A DNA stretch of 64,000 nt from a virus, in IMG/VR virus record IMGVR_UViG_3300037141_000314, positions 1 through 64,000 of that record. One strand, 5' to 3'. Positions within the stretch are counted from its first letter, which is position 1; the number at the start of each line of letters is the position of its first letter. Shown here piece after piece: positions 55,898-63,673 of this stretch. The notes beneath the pieces are model-generated. The model was not told the origin of the DNA and did not search any database. It was given only the letters and a program-made list of their open reading frames with translations. A program made the position numbers and the translations under genes.

Positions 55898-56480
55898 AGC
55901 CTTGCAGCAACCCGCTGCAACCGACAACAACCCATTGCAACCCGACGCCGCGGCGCTCACCAAGCCGGAGGTCTGCGAGCTGCTCGGCAAGTCCGAGCGC
56001 ACCGTGAACACGTACATGAAAAGCCACCGCCTTCCGTCCCGCCTCATCGGCGGCAAGGCGGTCTTCGAACGCGGCAACGTCGAGCGCCTGAAAGCCGATC
56101 TCGAAACGCCGATTGTGCGCGGGGTGCCGATACTGTCCGGAATGGCAGTATCGCCCGCGGTATCAAATGATGCCGGCAACAGACCGGCAATGGACGGGCA
56201 AGATCCTGGCAACGGCGCGCTCGCCGTTATCGATTCCGGAACGATGACGACGTTCGCGCGATTCGCGGATGCGATCGCCGCGGCGGTTCGGCCGGCGGTG
56301 GCGCCTCCTCCACCGCCGGCGCTGCAGCAGTGGAAGACGCTGAAGGAGGCGGCCGAGTATTCAGGATTGCCGCCGCGGTGGCTGGCGAAGCAGGCTAAGG
56401 CGGGTGCGCCGTGGGCGATGAACGTGGGCACTGAGAAAACGCCGGACTGGCGGTTTCGGATCGCGGGAGGTGTGAAGTGA
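55884..56480 (+). CDS. DNA-binding protein with two excisionase-like HTHs
   Basis: 198 residues. First HTH (about 30-75): TKPEVCELLGKSERTVNTYM, then RLIGGKAVFERGNVERL, the MerR/excisionase-type pattern. A second similar HTH near 155-180: WKTLKEAAEYSGLPPRWLAK. Between them a Pro-rich linker. Its own 5' end carries TTGCAG/CTGCAA/TTGCAA repeats like those at the operon promoter, so autoregulation or replication-origin binding is possible. Confidence 0.75.
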   Translation: MPEPEALQQPAATDNNPLQPDAAALTKPEVCELLGKSERTVNTYMKSHRLPSRLIGGKAVFERGNVERLKADLETPIVRGVPILSGMAVSPAVSNDAGNRPAMDGQDPGNGALAVIDSGTMTTFARFADAIAAAVRPAVAPPPPPALQQWKTLKEAAEYSGLPPRWLAKQAKAGAPWAMNVGTEKTPDWRFRIAGGVK

Positions 56481-56746
56481 AGCGAACGCAGCTGCAGCCC
56501 TTTACCGGATGGCTCCCAAAATGGGTCAAGGATTTACTGATGCGCCTCGGCGTCGGCGACTGCCTCATTGAATATTGCAATGAGTGTGGAAGGCTTCAGC
56601 CGCTCGTCTGGTGGTGTCGCGATAACGCTCTTTGGCGCGAGGTAAACGGCGGCTCCGAAGGCGGCGCGCTCTGCCCGGCGTGCTTCAATATGCGCGCCAG
56701 TAAACTCGGCCACTTCATCCGGTGGTATCCGGAGGCCTCCGCATGA
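56477..56746 (+). CDS. Small zinc-finger-like protein
   Basis: 89 residues with EYCNECGRLQPLVWWCRDN and GALCPACFNMRASKLG, two CxxC pairs. ATGA overlaps on both sides. Unknown function. Confidence 0.65.
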   Translation: MKRTQLQPFTGWLPKWVKDLLMRLGVGDCLIEYCNECGRLQPLVWWCRDNALWREVNGGSEGGALCPACFNMRASKLGHFIRWYPEASA

Positions 56747-57168
56747 ACCCCGCGTTCCGGCCGCCGCCCGATTCGACGCGCCGCGAGGCGGAGGCGACGA
56801 TTCGCGACTCTGGTCCGAAGTGCCCGTTTTACGGCGCATCGATTCACTGGGGCAGACTGATCGTCGTCGGGCGAAACGTCAACGAGGCGTATCTACCGAG
56901 CAACCAATGCGCACTGATAACCTCCGCGCACTCACCCTGCTGGATGGAAGTCGGTGAATCGCGGCCGCCCGACTGGGCGGCGTGCCCGCGCAATCCGGAA
57001 TTCGCGGCGCCTGGAATTCTCTGCCAGGTTCCTGTGGGCCAGCTCAGTGTTATAGGTCGAGTAATCATGCAGGCGACGGAGTTGGTACGGTTAACGCGCA
57101 AGCGGGACGCGGCCGAGTTGGAAGGAGAACACGGCCCGCGCGGCCGCTGCGGAGGCGGCATCGAATGA
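56743..57168 (+). CDS. Hypothetical early protein
   Basis: 141 residues starting MNPAFRPPPDSTRREAEATI. Middle reads RLIVVGRNVNEAYLPSNQCA then SAHSPCWMEVGESRPPDWAA with several Cys, suggesting metal binding. The C-terminal 40 residues are helical. ATGA overlaps at both ends. Confidence 0.65.
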   Translation: MNPAFRPPPDSTRREAEATIRDSGPKCPFYGASIHWGRLIVVGRNVNEAYLPSNQCALITSAHSPCWMEVGESRPPDWAACPRNPEFAAPGILCQVPVGQLSVIGRVIMQATELVRLTRKRDAAELEGEHGPRGRCGGGIE

Positions 57169-57392
57169 ACTTCCGCCAGAACCTCGACACGATCAACCGC
57201 CTCCTGAACCATCCCGACATCACGGGAATGGGCGGCTACTCGCTCGGCGTGATCTCGTCGCTCGCGGAGCAGGAAGGCGTCGTCGCGCCCGACGTGCTGC
57301 TTGAGGTCGGGGCGCAATGCCAGACGGTTGAGGCGGCGGTTGCGCTGTATAAGGCCTGGCGGAGGCCTCCATATGTTGCTCGGGAAGTCTGA
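57165..57392 (+). CDS. Small helical protein, end of the right early operon
   Basis: 75 residues: MNFRQNLDTINRLLNHPDIT, then SLGVISSLAEQEGVVAPDVL. Followed by a terminator. Unknown function. Confidence 0.65.
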   Translation: MNFRQNLDTINRLLNHPDITGMGGYSLGVISSLAEQEGVVAPDVLLEVGAQCQTVEAAVALYKAWRRPPYVAREV

Positions 57393-57417
57393 GCGCGGCA
57401 CTCGCCGAAAACGCAGA

Positions 57418-57445
57418 AAGGCCCGCCGGGTATCCAGCGGGCCTT
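57418..57445. terminator. Bidirectional terminator between convergent genes
   Basis: AAGGCCCGC and GCGGGCCTT form a perfect 9-bp stem around a 10-nt loop, between the rightward early operon and the leftward gene ending at 57470. Short T runs only. Confidence 0.7.
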
Positions 57446-57469
57446 CGCGCTTAGCAGATCCGCGGCGCT

Positions 57470-57904
57470 TTACGGGGTGGACGCCACGACCGGAACTACC
57501 GGAATCGGGGCTCCCCCAGGAGGCGGCGGTACCGCGGGCGATGCCGGATTGGACGAGAGGACGCCGGCCGCGCTTGTGTTGTTGGCGGCCAGCGCATTTG
57601 TCGCGTTTTCAAGGGCGGAAAGATCGAGGACCGGGTTTGCCGCCTGCAGAGTAGCGATTTCCGCGTTCATCGTCGCGATGTTGGTGGTGTCGGCCGCCAC
57701 CAGAGTTTCGAGGTTCTGAAGAACCAAAGTGTTGAGGCCCACCGCTGTGGTGAGGGCCGCGACGTCGGTTACAAATTGCGCGTTGGAAGACATAAGCTTT
57801 GCTCCTTGAATGACGAGTTTATTGACTGCCACCAGGACTTCGGCGAGCGTGAGCTGGAGGCCCTCGACCTCTGCGAGCGTTGCGTAATTGACAGTGACAG
57901 TCAT
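57470..57904 (-). CDS. Tail-associated-type helical protein
   Basis: 144 residues from MTVTVNYATLAEVEGLQLTL. Repeating helical pattern (FVTDVAALTTAVGLNTLVLQ, NIATMNAEIATLQAANPV) and a Pro-rich end. Such coiled proteins with Thr/Asn/Ala repeats occur near phage tail genes; role not known. Confidence 0.6.
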   Translation of the reverse strand: MTVTVNYATLAEVEGLQLTLAEVLVAVNKLVIQGAKLMSSNAQFVTDVAALTTAVGLNTLVLQNLETLVAADTTNIATMNAEIATLQAANPVLDLSALENATNALAANNTSAAGVLSSNPASPAVPPPPGGAPIPVVPVVASTP

Positions 57905-57938
57905 CAGCCTCAAGTATGCGGCCAACCGACAATAAGTG

Positions 57939-58625
57939 ATGAAGCTTTTTTTGTTTGTAATATTGGCGGCCGCTTCCGCGTTCGCTCAGACCAAGCCCGC
58001 GGTTCCGGCGCTCCCGAAGCTTTACACCTATTACCTTCTGCCCGGCGCCGGCGCATATGCGTGGCTCTCGGTCGTAGTTGATGCGACGCTGACTCTCTCG
58101 GTTGACTCGACCGGGCAGGCCCACATTGGCGCAGCAAGCCAGCAGGGCACCGCGGGACCAGCTGGCGCAACCGGGCCGCAGGGCCCTCCCGGGCCGGCCG
58201 GACCGGCGGCCTCGGCCGGGCCTCCGGGCGTGCCAGGTCCGTCAGGCGCGACGGGAGCACCCGGAGCTCCGGGTGCACTCGCTATCCAAAGCGGCGGCAA
58301 AGCGATCGGCACCGCGACGACGCTCGATATCGAGCCCGGGATCGGTACGGTGTGCGTTCCGCAGCTCAACCCCGACAATGGCGTGATGACCCTTCAGTGC
58401 TCGTCCGACACCGCGATCATAGCGTTTCGCGTTCCGGCGCCCGTTTATGCTTCCAGCACGCCGGTGGTGCAACATCCCTGTGTGGATCCGGTGACGAGCT
58501 CGCCCTATAGCGCGAGCACGTGGGCCGCAGACGCCTCGTACTTTTATACGTGCGTCCCAAGTACTCCTGCGACCGTGCCGGTTTCGTTCGTCTGGTCGCG
58601 CGCTCCAGTGACTACGGGCTGGTGA
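57939..58625 (+). CDS. Secreted collagen-like protein
   Basis: 228 residues. MKLFLFVILAAASAFAQT is a Sec signal. A Gly-X-Y block (GPAGATGPQGPPGPAGPAAS, GPPGVPGPSGATGAPGAPGA) of about 20 triplets follows an N-terminal beta domain (YTYYLLPGAGAYAWLSVVVD). C-terminal globular part with four Cys. Collagen-like shafts are known in phage fibres; a signal peptide would send it to the envelope instead. Confidence 0.75.
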   Translation: MKLFLFVILAAASAFAQTKPAVPALPKLYTYYLLPGAGAYAWLSVVVDATLTLSVDSTGQAHIGAASQQGTAGPAGATGPQGPPGPAGPAASAGPPGVPGPSGATGAPGAPGALAIQSGGKAIGTATTLDIEPGIGTVCVPQLNPDNGVMTLQCSSDTAIIAFRVPAPVYASSTPVVQHPCVDPVTSSPYSASTWAADASYFYTCVPSTPATVPVSFVWSRAPVTTGW

Positions 58626-61600
58626 CGTAGAGCGGGACGTTCTCACCGGGCATCATCACCGCGCCCGATGCGTCGAGATAGTCCAGCTCCATCAGCACGG
58701 ATCCGGATCGCCTGTCGACCGATACCTCGCATGGTGAAACAGGGCACACCGTGGTCACCGCTTTTCCGGTCGCGGCCGTAATAGTTACCTGCGCCTGCGC
58801 GGCGCCAGTTTCCTCAACAGTGAACGGGATCATCACCGTGGCCGGATCCGGTGGATCCACACCGCCGAGGCGAACCGCCGGCCAGCGCCAGGCCGCGCCC
58901 ATCCCGAAGAAGAAGCCGGGCCACTTTCCGTTTGCCAGGCTGGCGTCTGACAGATTTGTCGGAGCGAGGTTGGTTGCGTCGGACGCTGGATCGGAGTACG
59001 CGCCCGCGGCGTCGAAGGCCGGGTTGCCGAACACGGCACCATACATCTGATCGCCCCACGCCAGGTTGGCCGCGGTCGGGCTGGCGATGTATAGCTCAGA
59101 AATCGCGTTGGCGATCTCGGCGTTTTGCTCGCGGCCGACCGACATGCTGTCCTTGCTCCCTGTGGTGTAATTGCAGCCCGGCGACTTGGCGCTGAATGAG
59201 GCGGAGGACGACGGCGGGTTGACTGGCGAGCACAGCTGATATCCGACGCCGTAGTTAGTGGTGAGGGACGCGATGTCGGTTCCAACATCGTGCAGCCAGT
59301 GAGCAATCCCGCTGCTGAGCTTCTGGTAGAAAGAGGCGACGGCGGCAAGCGCAGGATCGGTGACGCGGGAAAGAAACCCGGTGCCGAGCGCGCGAACTCC
59401 CAAATAGAACGGCTGCACTCCGGTGCCCACGACGTTGCTCAGGTTGCCGACATAGGTGGATCCGGTTGCACCGGGCCACGCGTGATCGAGGGTCAGGGTG
59501 CCGTCGGCGTTCGCTATGCAGTTGAAGCCGTGGCTAAGATTCGCAGTATCGTTATTGTCGGTCCCGAATGTCAGCATATTCGTGCTGCCGTTATTTGTGC
59601 TCGTGCTCATCCAGCTCACCGTGCCCGAGTCATACGGCCACAGGACCGCCAGATTTCCATTCGCCGCCATAAATTGCGAAGCGAACGGAGCGCCGCCCGA
59701 TACGCCGGCCAGCGTCAGCGCGTCAAAGCCGGACGACGGAAACGGCGTGCTGCCGGCCGTCACAGTGATCACTGAACTGCCATGCACGACCGTGGCGAAG
59801 CCCTGCGCGGTTCCGATGCAAGCTGCTGCCGGAAGGCCACCAGGAGCACTCACAGTCGTCGAGCCATTCGTCAGTGTGAGCGGGCCGAAGCCTCCGTTGT
59901 ATCCGAGGCCTCCGCCGCGGCTTCCCGACGGATTGAATAAGTAAGAGTTCGTGAAGCTGTTGTCTGCCGTCTTGCAGGCCGCGTCGTTGGCCGCCATCTG
60001 CACAATGTCTTTTTGCCAGCGCGCCCGCCAGATCGGATCCGGATCATAAGTTCCGGCATAGCCAACCCACTCATAAGCGTATCCGGTGTTGCGCTGGTCG
60101 TACACATTGCAGCCCGAGGTCGCTGTCGTGTTGACGTACTCCTCGCCCTGCTCCGCGTAACTGCGGAGGCTCGCCCAGCTTGGCGCACCGTCCGATCCGA
60201 GGATCGCGGCGAAGAAACTTCCAATCACCGGGCCGCCGGTAACGAGCGGGGCGTAACCGTTGCCGATCGGATTTCCCCACGGCGAGTTGAGGAGGCAGCA
60301 GTCAATCAGGTCTGCGGCGTTTTTCGCCTCGTCCAGACCGGAGCGGAAGTACAAAGAGCGCGCCATGGTGTTCTCTGCATAGAAAAACGTGCCCGCGATC
60401 GCAGCGTTGGCGAAGAAGCCTTCGTTGGCCGCGTTGGCGTCAAAGCTGTACTGGCGGCCGGTCTGCGGCAGCGCGTCGAGCAGGGTAATATCGTGCGCGC
60501 CATTCACGGGATCGATGTAGAGCGTCGTTGGGCTCTCGCATCCCGTCACAAACCAGAACCACTCGCCGATGCCGGCTGTGTCCACGGTAAGGTTCGCACG
60601 AAGATCGATGCGTGCTGCAGCGCCTGGCGAGGCACCCTTCGGGCAAACCGCGGCGTTGGGATCGTTTAAGAAGTCAGTTCCAACGCCCGTGACTTTGAAC
60701 TGACCAACCATCGAACCAGCCGACCACGCTGCGGCTGGCTCAGATCCGGCGCAGATCGCCAGTATGTTTGGAGTCGGGATTGTCTGGGCGCAGATACGGA
60801 CCTCCGTCTCGGCGCCGCCATTGAACAACAGGATTCTTGTCGGCAGGGTGCTGAGGTCGATGCACGCTGCATTTGTCACCACTACGAACATCGACCCGGC
60901 TGGCACATCGGCAGCCAGCCCGTTCGGGCAGGACTTGTCGCCCAGCGGCGTGCCTGTGCCGTCCCACGTATAGCTCACGGTCCCAGCTCCCACCTTTTCC
61001 CACCTGCTCGAATTGCCAAGCCAGCCGGCCGCCTGATACGCGGGCACGCGCAAATCGAGAGCGCGCTTATTAAGCCTGTCCGCAGAGCCCCACGGAATTT
61101 TGCCCCACGTCATCATGTCGCCGTACAGAGCCGTTACATTCGGGTCAGCCGGGATCACGATGCCCTTCGAATCCTGAGCCACCGCGCCAACGTCGACCGC
61201 GGTTGTGGTGCAGGCGCTGGTGTTGTCACACACGGTCAATGCAATCCGGTAGTCGCCGAAGATTACGCCAGTGGGCGCGGGCGTTCCGGACGTCAGTGAA
61301 TCCCAGAAGAGCCGCGACGGGCCCGAGAGTTGTTTCCACGCCCACGTGACCGCGGCCGACGTATCGGACTGGGAGTAGCTGGACGTGCCATCGAGCGGCA
61401 TCGGAAAACCCGCGCGGGCCGTCGTTACATCGGCCCAGCTTCTCCAGTTGCTTTTGATCGAGGCGTAAGGCGCCAGGACAGGCGTCGGCACATAAGTCGG
61501 AATAAATACCCCAGGTGACCCGTAGGCATAGTTGGCAGGGTAGTTGCCGCCGCATGAATCACTCAGGTCGCCCTCGAACTTCCACTCGAACACGCAGCTC

Positions 61601-62157
61601 GCGTCTTGGCTGAAGGTGACCGGCGCGCGGGAATTCATCGGGACCAGAGTCGAGAGTACTCGCATGAAGGCAACGTTCACGACCGGCTCGTTTCCGTAGC
61701 CCATGACGAGGCCGCTTCCGGTGTTGGTCTCCGTCGTGTATGGCACAGAGACCGCGTAGAAGCGGCTGCCGTTGCTCCAGCCCTCATACTCATCGGCCTT
61801 AGCTATGACGTTGTGCTGCGCGCGCACGCTGACGTCTGTCATGCCGTCGACCGGGATGAACGAGCCGAGGCCGTCATCCCACGTGTTACGGAGTGACACC
61901 CCTTCGCCGACGCCGGTCTGGTTAGCAAGATAGGCAACCCACCCAGTGGCACCCTGGTACGTCGGCCAGACCCCGGTGCCTGCTATCAGGTGAGTGTAGC
62001 TGTTCGGCGTCCAGTCGTGAATGCGAAACTCCACGCGGTTGTTGATGGTCAGCCGGATCGCGGTGTTCGAAATCGTCTGTGGTCCGTACTGGATGCTCTG
62101 GCCGGCGAAAGCCGGCAGCGCGAGCGCGGCGAAAAAGCAAGCGAGGGTTTTGTTCAC
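58612..62157 (-). CDS. Large secreted protein of unknown function (leaderless GTG start)
   Basis: 1181 residues. MNKTLACFFAALALPAFAGQ is a Sec signal beginning at the GTG at 62157, 6 nt after the -10 of promoter P3. Segments resemble beta-sandwich domains (SDTSAAVTWAWKQLSGPSRL, a PKD-like pattern) and a helical middle with YEWVGYAGTYDPDPIWRARW followed by a beta-rich end (CEVSVDRRSGSVLMELDYLD). Could be a receptor-binding, hydrolytic or host-modifying protein. Ends overlap the collagen-like gene by 14 bases. Confidence 0.75.
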   Translation of the reverse strand: MNKTLACFFAALALPAFAGQSIQYGPQTISNTAIRLTINNRVEFRIHDWTPNSYTHLIAGTGVWPTYQGATGWVAYLANQTGVGEGVSLRNTWDDGLGSFIPVDGMTDVSVRAQHNVIAKADEYEGWSNGSRFYAVSVPYTTETNTGSGLVMGYGNEPVVNVAFMRVLSTLVPMNSRAPVTFSQDASCVFEWKFEGDLSDSCGGNYPANYAYGSPGVFIPTYVPTPVLAPYASIKSNWRSWADVTTARAGFPMPLDGTSSYSQSDTSAAVTWAWKQLSGPSRLFWDSLTSGTPAPTGVIFGDYRIALTVCDNTSACTTTAVDVGAVAQDSKGIVIPADPNVTALYGDMMTWGKIPWGSADRLNKRALDLRVPAYQAAGWLGNSSRWEKVGAGTVSYTWDGTGTPLGDKSCPNGLAADVPAGSMFVVVTNAACIDLSTLPTRILLFNGGAETEVRICAQTIPTPNILAICAGSEPAAAWSAGSMVGQFKVTGVGTDFLNDPNAAVCPKGASPGAAARIDLRANLTVDTAGIGEWFWFVTGCESPTTLYIDPVNGAHDITLLDALPQTGRQYSFDANAANEGFFANAAIAGTFFYAENTMARSLYFRSGLDEAKNAADLIDCCLLNSPWGNPIGNGYAPLVTGGPVIGSFFAAILGSDGAPSWASLRSYAEQGEEYVNTTATSGCNVYDQRNTGYAYEWVGYAGTYDPDPIWRARWQKDIVQMAANDAACKTADNSFTNSYLFNPSGSRGGGLGYNGGFGPLTLTNGSTTVSAPGGLPAAACIGTAQGFATVVHGSSVITVTAGSTPFPSSGFDALTLAGVSGGAPFASQFMAANGNLAVLWPYDSGTVSWMSTSTNNGSTNMLTFGTDNNDTANLSHGFNCIANADGTLTLDHAWPGATGSTYVGNLSNVVGTGVQPFYLGVRALGTGFLSRVTDPALAAVASFYQKLSSGIAHWLHDVGTDIASLTTNYGVGYQLCSPVNPPSSSASFSAKSPGCNYTTGSKDSMSVGREQNAEIANAISELYIASPTAANLAWGDQMYGAVFGNPAFDAAGAYSDPASDATNLAPTNLSDASLANGKWPGFFFGMGAAWRWPAVRLGGVDPPDPATVMIPFTVEETGAAQAQVTITAATGKAVTTVCPVSPCEVSVDRRSGSVLMELDYLDASGAVMMPGENVPLYVTSP

Positions 62158-62163
62158 GCTTGT

Positions 62164-62194
62164 TAATCGGCGCGCGGGCGGGAAACGTGCAAAC
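62164..62194 (-). promoter_or_regulatory. Phage sigma-28-like promoter P3
   Basis: Minus strand GTTTGCACG, 14-nt spacer, GCCGATTA; GTG start 6 nt downstream. Confidence 0.8.
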
Positions 62195-62283
62195 AGTCAA
62201 GTAGACTTTACTTGCGGTCGGTGCTGGACTCATTAAACCGAGAGATGGTGAATGGGACGGAATCCAGCATCGGCCCGTTTTTC

Positions 62284-62736
62284 CTACGCCGCCTTTTTCG
62301 CCGGCGTTCCGCGTTCGTAGCTCGAAACGCTGCGGGAACCGGTTTGCGCGACCGAGGTGACACTGGCTGCCACGTCGGGGGAGGTATAGAGCGCCAGATC
62401 CTTCAGCGTCGTCTTCGCAAATGTGCCGAAGAGTTTGATTCCTATTTTTTTGATCAGCGCCACGATGTCGACGGTGCTGACGTTGCTGCGCGGTCCGATC
62501 AGCACAGTGAAACGATCACCCGACGCTTCGAAGCCGCGGGTTGCATCGGCATCGTCGTACATACCGCGCGCCCATTCGCGAAGACTCGCCTGGCGGGTCA
62601 GTTTCGATTTAAGCGGCGCGAAAAACTGGTCTAATTCGCCCAGCTCGTCCAGATTCTTTTTGCGATCCGCTTCGAGCGCGGCCGCGGGCGATACGGAAAT
62701 AGGAACTACTTTGCTGGTTTGGGTGGGTTTGGGCAC
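62284..62736 (-). CDS. In-frame second protein from an internal GTG
   Basis: 150 residues from the GTG at 62736 (residue 204 of the sigma frame), 6 nt after promoter P4: PKPTQTSKVVPISVSPAAAL, ANLDELGELDQFF-like helix, then GDRFTVLIGPRSNVSTVDIV and a C-terminal SVAQTGSRSV. I recall related stand-alone phage proteins; function unknown. May be made alone, or as the tail of the sigma factor. Confidence 0.6.
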   Translation of the reverse strand: MPKPTQTSKVVPISVSPAAALEADRKKNLDELGELDQFFAPLKSKLTRQASLREWARGMYDDADATRGFEASGDRFTVLIGPRSNVSTVDIVALIKKIGIKLFGTFAKTTLKDLALYTSPDVAASVTSVAQTGSRSVSSYERGTPAKKAA

Positions 62737-63345
62737 ACTACTATATCGGCGCGGGGTTGCCCGACCGTGCAAACCGAGGTGCCTTTGTATTTCCGTGATC
62801 GCAGCGTCGTGCTCGAAAAACACCATCCGCAGCGACATACAGAGCTCCTCGGCGATCGCCGGCATCGTCATCTCGGCCGAGCCGTAGCGCATGGAGAGAA
62901 TACACCGCCGATCGGCAGTGAGCCATGTGGCGGCCTCCGCAATCCGGCACAGCTGGTCTCGGCGTTCCGCCTGAGCGGCCTGCGTTGGCGCACAGGCGGG
63001 CAGGGGCACGCCGTCGCTCTCGTCCGCGGTACGGAACGGTAGGCACGTATTGGCGGTCCAGTGGCGCCGCCGGACGGATTCGAGCATCGCGCCGCGGATC
63101 CGCGTGTGCGCAAACGTTGAAAACGAGGCGCGGGTAGAGCCCGGGGTGGGGTGCGCCGCCGAGTCATATCGCTTGGCGGCGTGGAGCAGGCCAATCACGC
63201 CTTCCTGCACGAGGTCATCGATAGGGAATGAAGGTGGCAGGCTACGGCTCAGGCTGCGGCTCAGGCTGCGGGCGATATGGCGGACGAGGGGAAGGTGCGC
63301 GTCGACAAGTTCAGCCTGGCGTGATGTGCTGTTTTTCACTGCCAT
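62284..63345 (-). CDS. FliA/WhiG-type RNA polymerase sigma factor with C-terminal extra domain
   Basis: 353 residues. Region 2 (about 12-100): LVDAHLPLVRHIARSLSRSL, PIDDLVQEGVIGLLHAAKRY, FSTFAHTRIRGAMLESVRRR, the sigma-28 signature. Region 4 (about 143-190): LTADRRCILSMRYGSAEMTM then AIAEELCMSLRM. Region 3 is short. After residue 200 an unrelated domain follows in the same frame (next entry). A 12-bp tandem repeat encodes SLSRSLSRSL. Divergent from the repressor gene, 13 bases apart. Probably directs late promoters P1-P4. Confidence 0.85.
   Translation of the reverse strand: MAVKNSTSRQAELVDAHLPLVRHIARSLSRSLSRSLPPSFPIDDLVQEGVIGLLHAAKRYDSAAHPTPGSTRASFSTFAHTRIRGAMLESVRRRHWTANTCLPFRTADESDGVPLPACAPTQAAQAERRDQLCRIAEAATWLTADRRCILSMRYGSAEMTMPAIAEELCMSLRMVFFEHDAAITEIQRHLGLHGRATPRRYSSVPKPTQTSKVVPISVSPAAALEADRKKNLDELGELDQFFAPLKSKLTRQASLREWARGMYDDADATRGFEASGDRFTVLIGPRSNVSTVDIVALIKKIGIKLFGTFAKTTLKDLALYTSPDVAASVTSVAQTGSRSVSSYERGTPAKKAA
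62743..62774 (-). promoter_or_regulatory. Phage sigma-28-like promoter P4, inside the sigma frame
   Basis: Minus strand GTTTGCACG, 15-nt spacer, GCCGATAT; GTG start 6 nt downstream. Confidence 0.7.
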
Positions 63346-63358
63346 ACTGGTGGACGAT

Positions 63359-63673
63359 ATGAGCTTACCGCGAAAAACCCGCCAAACGTCGCTTTGTAGC
63401 CCGGACGCTACAGGAATCCATAGCGTGGCCGCAACGGTTGGGTTGGCGGTGTTGCGCTACCGCGACGCCAACGGCCTCACACAGGCCGCTCTGGCGCGCA
63501 AGTGTAGTATTTCTCGCAGTCGATACAACCAGGTCGAATCGTGCCGCCAAACCGGCATGCACGTGGTCACGCTCATGCGCCTCGCGGACGGCTGCGAAAA
63601 AACGCCGAACGACATGCTCGGCTTCGTTCTCGACCGGCGGCTGATGCCCGGGGTTTGGGACGCGGTTCGGTAG
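63359..63673 (+). CDS. Cro/CI-type HTH regulator
   Basis: 104 residues. VLRYRDANGLTQAALARKCS then SRSRYNQVESCRQTGMHVVT and LMRLADGCEKTPNDML is an XRE-type helix-turn-helix domain filling residues 28-95; no dimerisation or peptidase domain. Starts MSLPRKTRQTSL after GGTGGA. Divergent from the sigma gene with a 13-base gap, so it probably controls it. Confidence 0.85.
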   Translation: MSLPRKTRQTSLCSPDATGIHSVAATVGLAVLRYRDANGLTQAALARKCSISRSRYNQVESCRQTGMHVVTLMRLADGCEKTPNDMLGFVLDRRLMPGVWDAVR

